The notes beneath the pieces were generated by a model. It worked only from the letters and a program-made list of their open reading frames with translations. It did not search any database and was not told where the DNA came from. 64,000 nt of DNA, from assembly GCF_900107685.1 (NCBI RefSeq), contig NZ_FNRQ01000010.1, forward strand, positions 1-64,000. The letters run 5' to 3'. Positions 50,340 to 58,351 of the stretch are shown in pieces. The position numbers and the translations under genes were made by a program. The stretch is from Paraburkholderia sartisoli (GTDB lineage Bacteria; Pseudomonadota; Gammaproteobacteria; Burkholderiales; Burkholderiaceae). The first letter of the stretch is position 1; every line of letters starts with the position of its first letter.

Positions 50340-51469
50340 ACGCGCGCGCGCAACAACCCGATTTCGCCGTCATCGGCGGCGGCCTGTGCGGGCGCCTCGT
50401 CGCGTGGCGGCTGGCCGGCGCGGGACATCGCGTGGCGCTGTACGAACGCGGCGATGCGGCCGGCACGCGCGCCGCCGCATGGGTGGCGGCAGCGATGCTC
50501 GCGCCGCTCGCCGAAGCCGCCAGCGCCGAGTTGCTGATTACCCGCCTCGGCGAGGCATCGCTGGCTGCGTGGCCGCGCCTTCTGGCCGAATTGCCCGAGC
50601 CGGTGTTTTTTCAGCGCAACGGCACGCTCGTTGTCTGGCATCACTCGGATCGCAACGAGGCGCCGCTCTTCGAGCGCCGCGTGCGGGCGAACGCGCCGGC
50701 GGAACTCGTCGACGGCGGGTTCGTGAAGCTGTCGGGCGCGCAGGTCGGCGAGGCAGAACCTGCGCTGGCGGGCCGTTTCACGCAGGGCTGGCTGTTGCCG
50801 CATGAAGGACAACTCGATAACCGCCAGGTGCTGACGGCGCTCGCCGCCGGGCTCGCCGAGCGTGGTGTCGAGACGCACTGGAATACGTCGGTCGACGATC
50901 ACGCGCTGCCGGCCGCGCGCGTGACGATCGATTGCCGCGGGCTCGGCGCGAAGCCCGCATGGCCCACGCTGCGCGGCATTCGCGGCGAAGTGGCGCGGGT
51001 TCACGCGCCGGGCATCGCGCTGACGCGTCCGGTACGGTTGCTGCATCCGCGCTACCCGCTGTATATCGCGCCGAAAGAGAACGATCTGTATGTGATCGGC
51101 GCGACGGAGATCGAAGGCGAGGACATGTCGCCCGTGACCGTGCGCTCGGCGCTGGAGTTGCTGAGCGCGGCGTTTTCGGTGCATCCGGGCTTCGGCGAGG
51201 CGCGCATTCTGGAGCTGAATTCGCAATGCCGGCCGACCTTGCCGGATCATCGTCCGGCGCTTCTCTGGGACGGCGCCCACACGCTGCGCGTGAACGGCCT
51301 GTACCGGCACGGCTATATGATCGTGCCCGAAGTCGCCGAGGAGGCCGTGCGCTTTGCAGGCGCGCTGCTCGACGGACGCGTCGCCGATACCGATGCCTTC
51401 GAGGACTGGCGGCGCGACGCGCGCTGGACCGGGCTTTTTCATCTGGATACCCGGCAGGCGCTGGCGTGA
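50336..51469 (+). CDS. thiO: Glycine oxidase ThiO
   Basis: ThiO is a FAD enzyme that oxidises glycine to the imine needed to make the thiazole ring of thiamine in aerobes. The 377-residue product has the FAD-binding VIGGGLCGRLVAWRLAGAGH (from residue 12), the DAO-type core and LNSQCRPTLPDHRP near the end. ATG 50336 overlaps the uORF stop; GGGAG 7 nt upstream is its own ribosome binding site inside the uORF. First enzyme gene of the operon. Confidence 0.94.
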   Translation: MNARAQQPDFAVIGGGLCGRLVAWRLAGAGHRVALYERGDAAGTRAAAWVAAAMLAPLAEAASAELLITRLGEASLAAWPRLLAELPEPVFFQRNGTLVVWHHSDRNEAPLFERRVRANAPAELVDGGFVKLSGAQVGEAEPALAGRFTQGWLLPHEGQLDNRQVLTALAAGLAERGVETHWNTSVDDHALPAARVTIDCRGLGAKPAWPTLRGIRGEVARVHAPGIALTRPVRLLHPRYPLYIAPKENDLYVIGATEIEGEDMSPVTVRSALELLSAAFSVHPGFGEARILELNSQCRPTLPDHRPALLWDGAHTLRVNGLYRHGYMIVPEVAEEAVRFAGALLDGRVADTDAFEDWRRDARWTGLFHLDTRQALA

Positions 51470-51505
51470 ACGACGCCGCGCTGCCACTGACTGACGCTGA
51501 ACATC

Positions 51506-51703
51506 ATGGATATACACATCAACCAGAAGCCGCTCTCGCTGCCCGAAGGCGCGACGGTTGCTGACGCGCTGTGCGCCTTTGGCGCGCGGCCGCCGTTCGC
51601 GGTGGCGCTGAACGGCGACTTCGTCGCGCGCACGCAGCACGCGGCCCGTGCATTGCAGCCGGGCGACCGGCTCGACGTCGTGCAACCGGTCGCGGGCGGC
51701 TGA
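51506..51703 (+). CDS. thiS: Sulfur carrier protein ThiS
   Basis: ThiS is a ubiquitin-fold carrier whose C-terminal glycine is thiocarboxylated and hands sulfur to ThiG. The 65-residue product MDIHINQKPLSLPEGATVAD ends in the required GG (VVQPVAGG). It lies 36 bp after thiO. Length is standard. Confidence 0.95.
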   Translation: MDIHINQKPLSLPEGATVADALCAFGARPPFAVALNGDFVARTQHAARALQPGDRLDVVQPVAGG

Positions 51704-51740
51704 GTGGGCGCTCCGGCGGCTGGCTTCATGGCGCTGCCTG

Positions 51741-51776
51741 AAACGCCCTAAACGCCCTAAACGCACGAAACGCACG
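51741..51776. repeat. Four tandem 9-bp units between thiS and thiG
   Basis: AAACGCCCT, AAACGCCCT, AAACGCACG, AAACGCACG run head to tail in the 102-bp gap. It looks like replication slippage; a spacer or transcript role is unknown. Confidence 0.9.
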
Positions 51777-51805
51777 CGCAATCCGTCAGACGCAAGGATT
51801 CCAAC

Positions 51806-52633
51806 ATGACTTCGCTTTCCCTCGCTCCCGCACCCGTCGACGCGCTCACGCTCTACGGCCAGACCTTCGCGAGCCGCGTGCTGCTCGGCACGTCGCGCTA
51901 TCCGTCGCTGCAGTCGCTGTCGGATTCGATCGACGCCGCGCGGCCCGGCATGGTCACCGTCGCGCTGCGCCGGCAGATGAACGAAGGCGGCGCGGAAGCC
52001 GGCTTCTTCGATCTGCTGAAGCGTCACGGCGTGCCGCTCCTGCCGAACACGGCGGGCTGCCAGACGGTCGGCGAGACGATCACGACCGCGCACATGGCGC
52101 GCGAAATCTTCGAGACCGACTGGATCAAGCTCGAACTGATCGGCGACGACTACACGCTGCAGCCGGATCCGGTCGGTCTGATCGAAGCGGCCGCGCAGCT
52201 CGTGAAGGATGGCTTCAAGGTGCTGCCGTACTGCACGGAGGATCTCGTGATCGGCCGGCGTCTGCTCGACGCCGGCTGCGAAGCGTTGATGCCGTGGGGT
52301 GCGCCGATCGGCACCGGCAAGGGCGTCGTGAATCCGTACGGCCTGCGCGTGCTGCGCGAACGGCTGCCCGACGTGCCGCTGATCGTCGACGCCGGGCTCG
52401 GCGTGCCGTCGCATGCGTGCCAGGTGATGGAGTGGGGCTTCGACGGCGTGCTGCTCAACACGGCGGTCTCGCAGGCGACGCATCCCGAGGCGATGGCGCG
52501 CGCGTTCGCGCTCGGCGTCGAAGCGGGGCGCGGCGCGTACGTCGCGGGTCCGATGGCCGAGCGCGAGACGGCGCACGCGAGTACGCCGGTTGTCGGCATG
52601 CCGTTCTGGCATCAGGACGGGAGCGCCGCATGA
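51806..52633 (+). CDS. thiG: Thiazole synthase
   Basis: ThiG builds thiazole phosphate from DXP, dehydroglycine and ThiS-thiocarboxylate. The 275-residue TIM barrel has the Schiff-base lysine in TDWIKLELIGDDYTLQPD, LPNTAGCQTVGE, and the phosphate-binding APIGTGKGVVNPYGL and VDAGLGVPSHACQVMEWGFDGVLLNTAVSQA segments. AAGGATTCC precedes ATG 51806. Its stop overlaps thiE (ATGA). Confidence 0.96.
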   Translation: MTSLSLAPAPVDALTLYGQTFASRVLLGTSRYPSLQSLSDSIDAARPGMVTVALRRQMNEGGAEAGFFDLLKRHGVPLLPNTAGCQTVGETITTAHMAREIFETDWIKLELIGDDYTLQPDPVGLIEAAAQLVKDGFKVLPYCTEDLVIGRRLLDAGCEALMPWGAPIGTGKGVVNPYGLRVLRERLPDVPLIVDAGLGVPSHACQVMEWGFDGVLLNTAVSQATHPEAMARAFALGVEAGRGAYVAGPMAERETAHASTPVVGMPFWHQDGSAA

Positions 52634-53727
52634 CGCAGGCGCTGCCGCTGTCGGGCCGGGAATGCTTCTGGCCGCCGGCCGATGAACTCACCGAAGCGGC
52701 CGAATGCATCCGCGCCCGTCTCGGCGACTGGCCGCCGACGCATGCGCCGTGGCGCCTCTGCCTGACCGCGCCGGACGCGCCGAACGGTGGCGACCTGATC
52801 ATCGTCGCCGATCTCAAGCATCACGGCGAGCACGTCGCGAAATGGCTGGTGCTGGGCGCGGGCGTGATCGAGGCGTCCGACCACGCGGCCACGCTGCACC
52901 TTGGCGGCGAGCGCTATCCGCTCGAAGGCCATCTTTCCGACGACTGGATCGCCGCGCTCGCCGCGTTCCTCGATTGCGGGTTCGAGCCGCACAACGCGCT
53001 GGTGCTCGCGATGGCATGGCGGGATGGCGACGAAACGGCGAGTGCCGATGCGTGGCCGGTCGACCTGTCGCGGTTTCCGCGCGTGCCGGGCCTGCCGCCG
53101 GCGCCGGCGCAGCCGTTCCCGCGCTGTCCCGACCGGCTCGGCCTGTATGCGGTGCTGCCGGACGCCGAATGGGTCGAGCGCGTGCTGGACTTCGGCGTGA
53201 AGACGGTCCAGCTACGCCACAAGGCCGCCGACGCCAGCCTCGCGGGCGAGATCGCGCGCAGCGTCGCGGCGGGACGCAAACACGACGCGCAGGTGTTCAT
53301 CAACGATCACTGGCAGGCCGCGCTCGACGCGGGCGCGTACGGCGTTCACCTCGGCCAGGAGGACTTGCACACCGCCGACCTGCACACGCTGAGCGCCGCC
53401 GGCATTCGCGTCGGGCTGTCGACGCATGGTTATTACGAGATGCTGGTCGCGCTGCATTTCCGCCCGAGCTATCTCGCCTTCGGCGCGGTGTTCGCGACCA
53501 CGACCAAAGCCCTGCCGACCGCGCCACAAGGCCTCGCGCGGCTCGCGCGCTACGTGCAGCTGCTGGACGGCGTCGTGCCGCTGGTAGCGATTGGCGGCAT
53601 CGACGCCCAGATGCTGCCGGACGTGCTGGCGACGGGCGTCGGCAGCGCCGCGGTCGTGCGCGCCGTCACGGACGCCGCCGACCCGGCTGCGGCCGTTTCT
53701 GCGTTGCAACACGCCTTTCTGCAATAA
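52630..53727 (+). CDS. thiE: Thiamine-phosphate synthase with an extra N-terminal domain
   Basis: ThiE joins HMP-PP and thiazole phosphate to thiamine phosphate. Of the 365 residues, the last 200 form the ThiE barrel: QLRHKAADASL, FINDHWQAALDAGAYGVHLGQEDL, GLSTHGYYE, AFGAVFATTTK and VAIGGIDA. The first 165 residues (LIIVADLKHHGEHVAKWLVLG, WIAALAAFLDCGFEPHNALVLAM) are an additional region I do not recognise; E. coli ThiE has only 211 residues. A position where ThiD-like domains fuse in other bacteria makes a degenerate kinase domain possible. ATG 52630 overlaps the thiG stop. Confidence 0.92.
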   Translation: MTQALPLSGRECFWPPADELTEAAECIRARLGDWPPTHAPWRLCLTAPDAPNGGDLIIVADLKHHGEHVAKWLVLGAGVIEASDHAATLHLGGERYPLEGHLSDDWIAALAAFLDCGFEPHNALVLAMAWRDGDETASADAWPVDLSRFPRVPGLPPAPAQPFPRCPDRLGLYAVLPDAEWVERVLDFGVKTVQLRHKAADASLAGEIARSVAAGRKHDAQVFINDHWQAALDAGAYGVHLGQEDLHTADLHTLSAAGIRVGLSTHGYYEMLVALHFRPSYLAFGAVFATTTKALPTAPQGLARLARYVQLLDGVVPLVAIGGIDAQMLPDVLATGVGSAAVVRAVTDAADPAAAVSALQHAFLQ

Positions 53728-53780
53728 TTGGGGCATACCCTTAACGGGGACAGGGCGCGTCACGGCAGATTTTTCACGAT

Positions 53781-53797
53781 GGCCCTATAATCCGGCC
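53781..53797 (+). promoter_or_regulatory. -10 box framed by GGCC repeats, upstream of mlaF
   Basis: TATAAT (53786-53791) lies between GGCC (53781-53784) and GGCC (53794-53797), 40 bp before the mlaF GTG. No convincing -35 was found. It is a likely start for the mla operon. Confidence 0.5.
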
Positions 53798-53830
53798 TTC
53801 TGTGTACCCCGTAAAAGGACTGTCAGCTTC

Positions 53831-54652
53831 GTGCCTTCCTCTTCCGAGACCCTCCTCGAGCTTCGCGACGTCGACTTCGGCTATGGCGACCGGCTCGTCC
53901 TGTCCGGCCTGAACCTGCGCTTTCAGCGCGGTCAGGTGGTTGCAGTCATGGGCGGCTCCGGGTGCGGCAAGACCACGGTGCTGCGTCTGATCGGCGGCCT
54001 CGTGCGCGCGACGCGCGGCCAGGTGCTGTTCCACGGGCACGACATCGGCGCGCAGACGCGCGACGGCCTGTACGCACTGCGCCGCAAGATGGGCATGCTG
54101 TTCCAGTTCGGCGCGCTTTTCACCGACATGTCGGTGTTCGAAAACGTCGCGTTCGCGCTGCGCGAACACACTGATCTGCCCGAAGAACTGATCCGCGATC
54201 TCGTGCTGATGAAGCTCAACGCCGTCGGCCTGCGTGGCGCACGCGATCTCACGCCTTCGGAGATTTCGGGCGGCATGGCGCGCCGCGTCGCGCTTGCCCG
54301 CGCCATCGCGCTCGATCCGCAACTGATGATGTACGACGAGCCGTTCGCCGGGCTCGATCCGATCTCGCTCGGCATCACCGCGAACCTGATTCGCGCGCTG
54401 AACAGCGCGCTCGGCGCCACGTCGATTCTCGTCACGCACGACGTGCCCGAATCGTTTGCCATCGCCGATTACGTCTATTTCCTCGCCAACGGCGGCGTGC
54501 ATGCCGAAGGCACGCCGGCTGAACTGCGCGCATCGACCGATCCGACCGTGCGCCAGTTCATCGACGGCGCGCCCGACGGCCCGTTCAAATTCCACTACCC
54601 GAGCACAACGCCCCTCGCGGCGGACTTCGGCATCGGCGGAGGTCAGCCATGA
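53831..54652 (+). CDS. mlaF: Phospholipid ABC transporter ATPase MlaF
   Basis: MlaF powers the MlaFEDB complex that moves phospholipids between outer and inner membranes to keep lipid asymmetry. The 273-residue product has Walker A GGSGCGKTT (residues 41-49), signature SEISGGMARRVALARA, Walker B LMMYDEPFAGLD and the switch His in VTHDV. GTG 53831 starts (M)PSSSETLLELRDVDFGYGD; the nearest purine-rich site (AAAGGA) is 12 nt away, so the start is a little uncertain. Overlaps mlaE by ATGA. Confidence 0.93.
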   Translation: MPSSSETLLELRDVDFGYGDRLVLSGLNLRFQRGQVVAVMGGSGCGKTTVLRLIGGLVRATRGQVLFHGHDIGAQTRDGLYALRRKMGMLFQFGALFTDMSVFENVAFALREHTDLPEELIRDLVLMKLNAVGLRGARDLTPSEISGGMARRVALARAIALDPQLMMYDEPFAGLDPISLGITANLIRALNSALGATSILVTHDVPESFAIADYVYFLANGGVHAEGTPAELRASTDPTVRQFIDGAPDGPFKFHYPSTTPLAADFGIGGGQP

Positions 54653-55416
54653 TCAGTGCGATTGGGCGCACGGTAATCGGCGGGCTTGGCACCGCCGGTT
54701 ACGCGACGCGCATGTTCCTGCGTCTCGTGCTCGAATTTTTCCCGCTGCTGCGTCGTCCGCGACTTGTCACGAAGCAGATCCACTTCGTCGGCAATTATTC
54801 GCTGGTGATCATCGGCGTGTCGGGGCTGTTCGTCGGCTTCGTGCTGGGATTGCAGGGCTATTACACGCTGAACCGTTATGGCTCCGAGCAGGCGCTGGGG
54901 CTCCTCGTCGCGCTTTCGCTCGTGCGCGAACTCGGGCCGGTGGTGACCGCGCTGCTGTTCGCCGGGCGCGCGGGCACGTCGCTGACGGCCGAGATCGGGC
55001 TCATGAAAGCGGGTGAGCAGCTGACCGCGATGGAAATGATGGCGGTCGATCCGCTCAAGGTCGTCATCGCGCCGCGCCTGTGGGCCGGCATCATCGCGAT
55101 GCCGGTGCTGGCCGCGATTTTCAGCGCGATTGGCGTGATCGGCGGGTATGTGGTGGGGGTGCTCATGATCGGCGTCGATGCCGGCGCGTTCTGGTCGCAG
55201 ATGCAGGGCGGCGTCGACGTGTGGCGTGACGTCGGCAATGGCGTGATCAAGAGTATCGTGTTCGGTTTCGCGGTGACGTTCATCGCGCTGTTCCAGGGCT
55301 ATGAAGCACAGCCCACTCCGGAAGGCGTCTCCCGCGCGACGACCAGAACTGTCGTGTACGGGTCGCTCGCCGTACTCGGCCTCGATTTCCTGCTGACCGC
55401 ATTGATGTTCAGCTAA
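54649..55416 (+). CDS. mlaE: Phospholipid ABC transporter permease MlaE
   Basis: MlaE is the membrane-embedded permease of the Mla complex. The 255-residue product has five to six hydrophobic segments and family motifs LGLLVALSLVRELGPVVTALLFAGRAGTSLTAEIGLMKAGEQLTAM (split by a turn at the conserved ELG) and QPTPEGVSRATTRTVVYGS. It is coupled to mlaF and separated from mlaD by a highly structured 82-bp spacer. Confidence 0.95.
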   Translation: MISAIGRTVIGGLGTAGYATRMFLRLVLEFFPLLRRPRLVTKQIHFVGNYSLVIIGVSGLFVGFVLGLQGYYTLNRYGSEQALGLLVALSLVRELGPVVTALLFAGRAGTSLTAEIGLMKAGEQLTAMEMMAVDPLKVVIAPRLWAGIIAMPVLAAIFSAIGVIGGYVVGVLMIGVDAGAFWSQMQGGVDVWRDVGNGVIKSIVFGFAVTFIALFQGYEAQPTPEGVSRATTRTVVYGSLAVLGLDFLLTALMFS

Positions 55417-55429
55417 GACCGCGCGGGTT

Positions 55430-55471
55430 GCATCCGCGGGGCGGCGCGCGTGCGCCGCGCCACGTGGATGC
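55430..55471 (+). other. Nested hairpin in the mlaE-mlaD spacer
   Basis: Outer stem GCATCC (55430-55435) / GGATGC (55466-55471) encloses GCGGCGC (55441-55447) - GCGT - GCGCCGC (55452-55458). No T tract follows. Probable RNA stability or processing element, though a chance effect of GC-rich sequence is not excluded. Confidence 0.5.
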
Positions 55472-55498
55472 GCCGCGCAGCGGCGGATTCTCTTTGGG

Positions 55499-56089
55499 AT
55501 GACGATGAAAAAAACTGTTCTCGACTTCTGGGTCGGCCTGTTCGTGGTGCTGGGTTTCGTGGCGTTGCTGTTTCTCGCGCTGAAGGCCGGCAACATGAGC
55601 TCGCTGTCGTTTCAGGCGACTTACCCCGTCAAGCTCAAGTTCGACAATATCGGCGGATTGAAGCCGCGCGCACCGGTGAAAAGCGCGGGCGTGACCGTCG
55701 GCCGCGTGGCATCGATCGGCTTCGACAGCAACGCGTATCAGGCCGTCGTCACGATCGACATCGACCGTCAATACCAGTTTCCGAAGGACAGCTCGGCCAA
55801 GATCCTGACCTCGGGTCTGCTCGGCGAGCAGTACATCGGGCTCGAACCGGGCGGCGACAGCGAAATGCTGAAGGCGGGCGACACGATCGCGATGACGCAG
55901 TCGGCCATCGTGCTGGAAAACCTGATCGGACAGTTCCTGTACAGCAAGGCAGCGGATTCCGGCGCGTCGAAAGCCGGTTCGTCGGCGGCCCCCGCACCGG
56001 CGATGCCCGCCGCCCCAGCTGTTCCGGCGCCGGCGCCCGGGCCCGCTTCGGCATCGACATTGCCCGCCTCCGGCGCGGCAGGCCAATAA
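55499..56089 (+). CDS. mlaD: Phospholipid-binding MCE protein MlaD
   Basis: MlaD is the periplasmic hexameric MCE ring of the Mla transporter, anchored by one N-terminal membrane helix (DFWVGLFVVLGFVALLFLAL). The 196-residue product has the single MCE domain (YPVKLKFDNIGGLKPRAPVKSAGVTVGRV) and LTSGLLGEQYIGLEPGG, followed by an Ala/Pro-rich tail of about 45 residues with no clear structure. Met1 at 55499 and Met3 at 55505 are both possible starts. Confidence 0.94.
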   Translation: MTMKKTVLDFWVGLFVVLGFVALLFLALKAGNMSSLSFQATYPVKLKFDNIGGLKPRAPVKSAGVTVGRVASIGFDSNAYQAVVTIDIDRQYQFPKDSSAKILTSGLLGEQYIGLEPGGDSEMLKAGDTIAMTQSAIVLENLIGQFLYSKAADSGASKAGSSAAPAPAMPAAPAVPAPAPGPASASTLPASGAAGQ

Positions 56090-56100
56090 GGAGAATAAAA

Positions 56101-57126
56101 ATGAAGACCATGCGCGCCCGCACCCTCACGCTTGCGCTGACGGCGGCGACGCTGACGGGGTGCGCGACCGTCCAGACGCCGACGAAGGAAGACCCGCTGG
56201 AAGGACTCAACCGGACGATCTTCACGTTCAACGACAAGGTCGACCAGTACGCGCTGAAGCCGGTGGCGCAGGGCTACGTGTACATCACGCCGCAGCCGGT
56301 GCGTGACAGCGTCACCAACTTTTTCTCGAACATCGGCGACGTGTACACCGCTGCGAACAACCTGCTGCAGCTGAAGATCACCGATGGTGTCGAGGACATC
56401 ATGCGGATCGTGATCAACACGATTTTCGGCGTCGGCGGCCTGTTCGACGTGGCGACCCTCGCGAAGCTGCCGAAGCACAACCAGGATCTCGGGCTCACGA
56501 TGGGGCACTACGGCGTGCCGCCGGGCCCGTATCTGGTGCTGCCGCTGTTCGGTCCGAGCACCGTGCGTGACGCGGTCGGCACGGTCGGTAACTACTATGT
56601 GAACCCGCTGTCGTACATTCACCCGGATGGCCTGAGCTGGGCGCTGTACGGTCTGAACATTGTCAGCACGCGCGCGAACCTGCTCGGCGCGAGCGACGTG
56701 CTCGACAACGCGGCGCTCGACAAATATTCGTTCGTGCGCAACGCTTATCTGCAACGTCGCCGGTATCTGATTTCGGATGGCTCGACGGCCGCGGGTGCGG
56801 CTCTGCCGGACTACGGCGACAATGCGCCGTTGCCGAAGTACGAGGACGTCGATGAAGGCGCGGCGGCCCCGGCGGCGGCCAGCGGTGCGGTGCCTTCGGC
56901 CCCGGCAGCGCCGGCGGCGGCGAGCGGTGTGGTGCCTTCGGGCACGCCGGCGGCAGCCGGTGGTGCGGTGCTCAACGGCCCCGCGCAGGGCGCGGCGCCG
57001 GCTGAGCCCGCGTCTGGCGCGGAAGTCGAGGATCAGGGCCAGGGTCAGGGTGGTCAGCAAACCCAGGTGCCGGCCGGCCAGATCGTGCCGCCGAAGTTTG
57101 ATTTCCCGTCGCTCCGGCTGCGTTGA
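56101..57126 (+). CDS. mlaA: Outer-membrane phospholipid-removal lipoprotein MlaA (VacJ)
   Basis: MlaA extracts phospholipids from the outer leaflet of the outer membrane and passes them to MlaC. The 341-residue product has a lipobox LTGC (Cys21), the conserved DPLEGLNRTIFTFNDKVDQY start, the GVGGLFDVATLAKLPKHNQDLGLTMGHYGVPPGPYLVLPLFGPS core, and a 95-residue Ala/Pro/Gln-rich tail with two near-repeats AAASG-VVPS. In E. coli mlaA lies elsewhere; here it is inside the mla operon. AAGGAG before ATG 56101. Confidence 0.95.
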   Translation: MKTMRARTLTLALTAATLTGCATVQTPTKEDPLEGLNRTIFTFNDKVDQYALKPVAQGYVYITPQPVRDSVTNFFSNIGDVYTAANNLLQLKITDGVEDIMRIVINTIFGVGGLFDVATLAKLPKHNQDLGLTMGHYGVPPGPYLVLPLFGPSTVRDAVGTVGNYYVNPLSYIHPDGLSWALYGLNIVSTRANLLGASDVLDNAALDKYSFVRNAYLQRRRYLISDGSTAAGAALPDYGDNAPLPKYEDVDEGAAAPAAASGAVPSAPAAPAAASGVVPSGTPAAAGGAVLNGPAQGAAPAEPASGAEVEDQGQGQGGQQTQVPAGQIVPPKFDFPSLRLR

Positions 57127-57250
57127 GCGGCATGAGTCAAATCCAGTAACACCTGGAAACGACTCTCGCAGTTGCGCGGTGGATTGCGGATGAACTCGCG
57201 TGCTATCGTCGGCTCAAAAGGTTGCCGTAATTTTTAACGCAGGGCTTGAA

Positions 57251-57880
57251 ATGAAAAAATTCTTTCTGATTCCGTTGTTTGCCGCATTCTTTTCGTTCAG
57301 TACGGGCGCGTTTGCGCAAGCTGTCGATACCAGCTCGCCGGACGGCATGATCAAGACCGTCACGAGCCAGGTGATCGACGCCGTGCGAAGCGACAAGTCG
57401 ATTCAGGCGGGCGATATCAGCCACATCACGGCGCTCGTCAACGAGAAGATCCTGCCGTACACCGACTTCCGCCGCACGACGCAACTCGCGATGGGCCGCA
57501 ACTGGCGCACGGCGACGCCCGAGCAGCAGGCGCAGGTGGTCGAGCAGTTCAAGATGCTGCTGATCCGCACGTACTCGGGCGCGCTGGCCCAGGTGAAGGA
57601 CCAGCAGATCCAGTACAAGCCGTTCCGCGCGAGTCCTGAGGATACCGACGTCGTGGTGCGCTCGGTCGTGATGAACAATGGCCAGCCGATCGAACTCGAC
57701 TATCGCCTGTACAAGACGCCGCAGGGCTGGCGCGTCTATGACATCAACGTGCTCGGCGCGTGGCTGATCCAGGCGTACCAGCAGCAGTTCAACGAGCAGA
57801 TCCAGCAGCACGGCGTGGACGGCCTGATCCAGTTCCTCACGCAGCGCAACCAGCAACTGGCAGCGGGCAAGGCGTCGTGA
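57251..57880 (+). CDS. mlaC: Periplasmic phospholipid shuttle MlaC
   Basis: MlaC carries phospholipids across the periplasm between MlaA and MlaFEDB. The 209-residue product has a signal peptide cut near AFA-QAV (residue 22) and the family core AMGRNWRTATPEQQAQVVEQFKMLLIRTYSGAL and YKTPQGWRVYDINVLGAWLIQAYQQQFNEQI. A TTG-started frame from 57200 is ignored since MKKFFLIPLF gives a proper signal peptide. It follows a 124-bp gap after mlaA in which I see no clear promoter. Confidence 0.95.
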   Translation: MKKFFLIPLFAAFFSFSTGAFAQAVDTSSPDGMIKTVTSQVIDAVRSDKSIQAGDISHITALVNEKILPYTDFRRTTQLAMGRNWRTATPEQQAQVVEQFKMLLIRTYSGALAQVKDQQIQYKPFRASPEDTDVVVRSVVMNNGQPIELDYRLYKTPQGWRVYDINVLGAWLIQAYQQQFNEQIQQHGVDGLIQFLTQRNQQLAAGKAS

Positions 57881-58194
57881 GCGACGTCGCGAACCACACG
57901 GCGAGCGCCACGGTGAACCTTGCGGCGAGCCGCTTCGAAACCGGCACGACGCTGACTCACGCGAGCGCGAAAGTCGCGCTCGCGGCGGGCCTCGCCCGCA
58001 TCGCGGGTGGCGCGACCGGCGTCGACTGCGCGCCGCTCGCCCAGTTCGACTCCTCCGCGCTCGCCGTGCTGCTCGCATGGCAGCGCGCGGCGAGCGAGCG
58101 TGGCGCGCCGCTTCACATCACCAATCTGCCGGCTGGTCTCGCCAGTCTCGCGCAAGCCTACGGCGTCGATACCCTTCTGTCGGCGCGACATTGA
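57877..58194 (+). CDS. mlaB: STAS-domain protein MlaB
   Basis: MlaB binds MlaF in the cytosol and is needed for transporter activity. The 105-residue product starts at GTG 57877, overlapping the mlaC stop (GTGA), and has the STAS signature VDCAPLAQFDSSALAVLLAWQRAASERG. The serine pair is in place as in other MlaB proteins. It ends the mla operon proper. Confidence 0.9.
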   Translation: MSDVANHTASATVNLAASRFETGTTLTHASAKVALAAGLARIAGGATGVDCAPLAQFDSSALAVLLAWQRAASERGAPLHITNLPAGLASLAQAYGVDTLLSARH

Positions 58195-58251
58195 CGCTCG
58201 ACGCGTCACATTCCCCTCTGTAGGGCCAGGTCGGCTGGTCGGACTTTGCCC

Positions 58252-58257
58252 TATAAT
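58252..58257 (+). promoter_or_regulatory. -10 box upstream of the ABC-2 transporter pair
   Basis: Perfect TATAAT in the 157-bp gap after mlaB, 95 bp before the proposed ATPase start; no good -35. It may restart transcription for the ABC-ibaG-murA block. Confidence 0.4.
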
Positions 58258-58351
58258 CAAGCGTTTTTTGGGACTGTCAATCGGCCCCAATTTCCGTATT
58301 TCCCGCATCCCTAGTACCCATATGGCGCCGTCATTCATGCGGCGCACAGTC

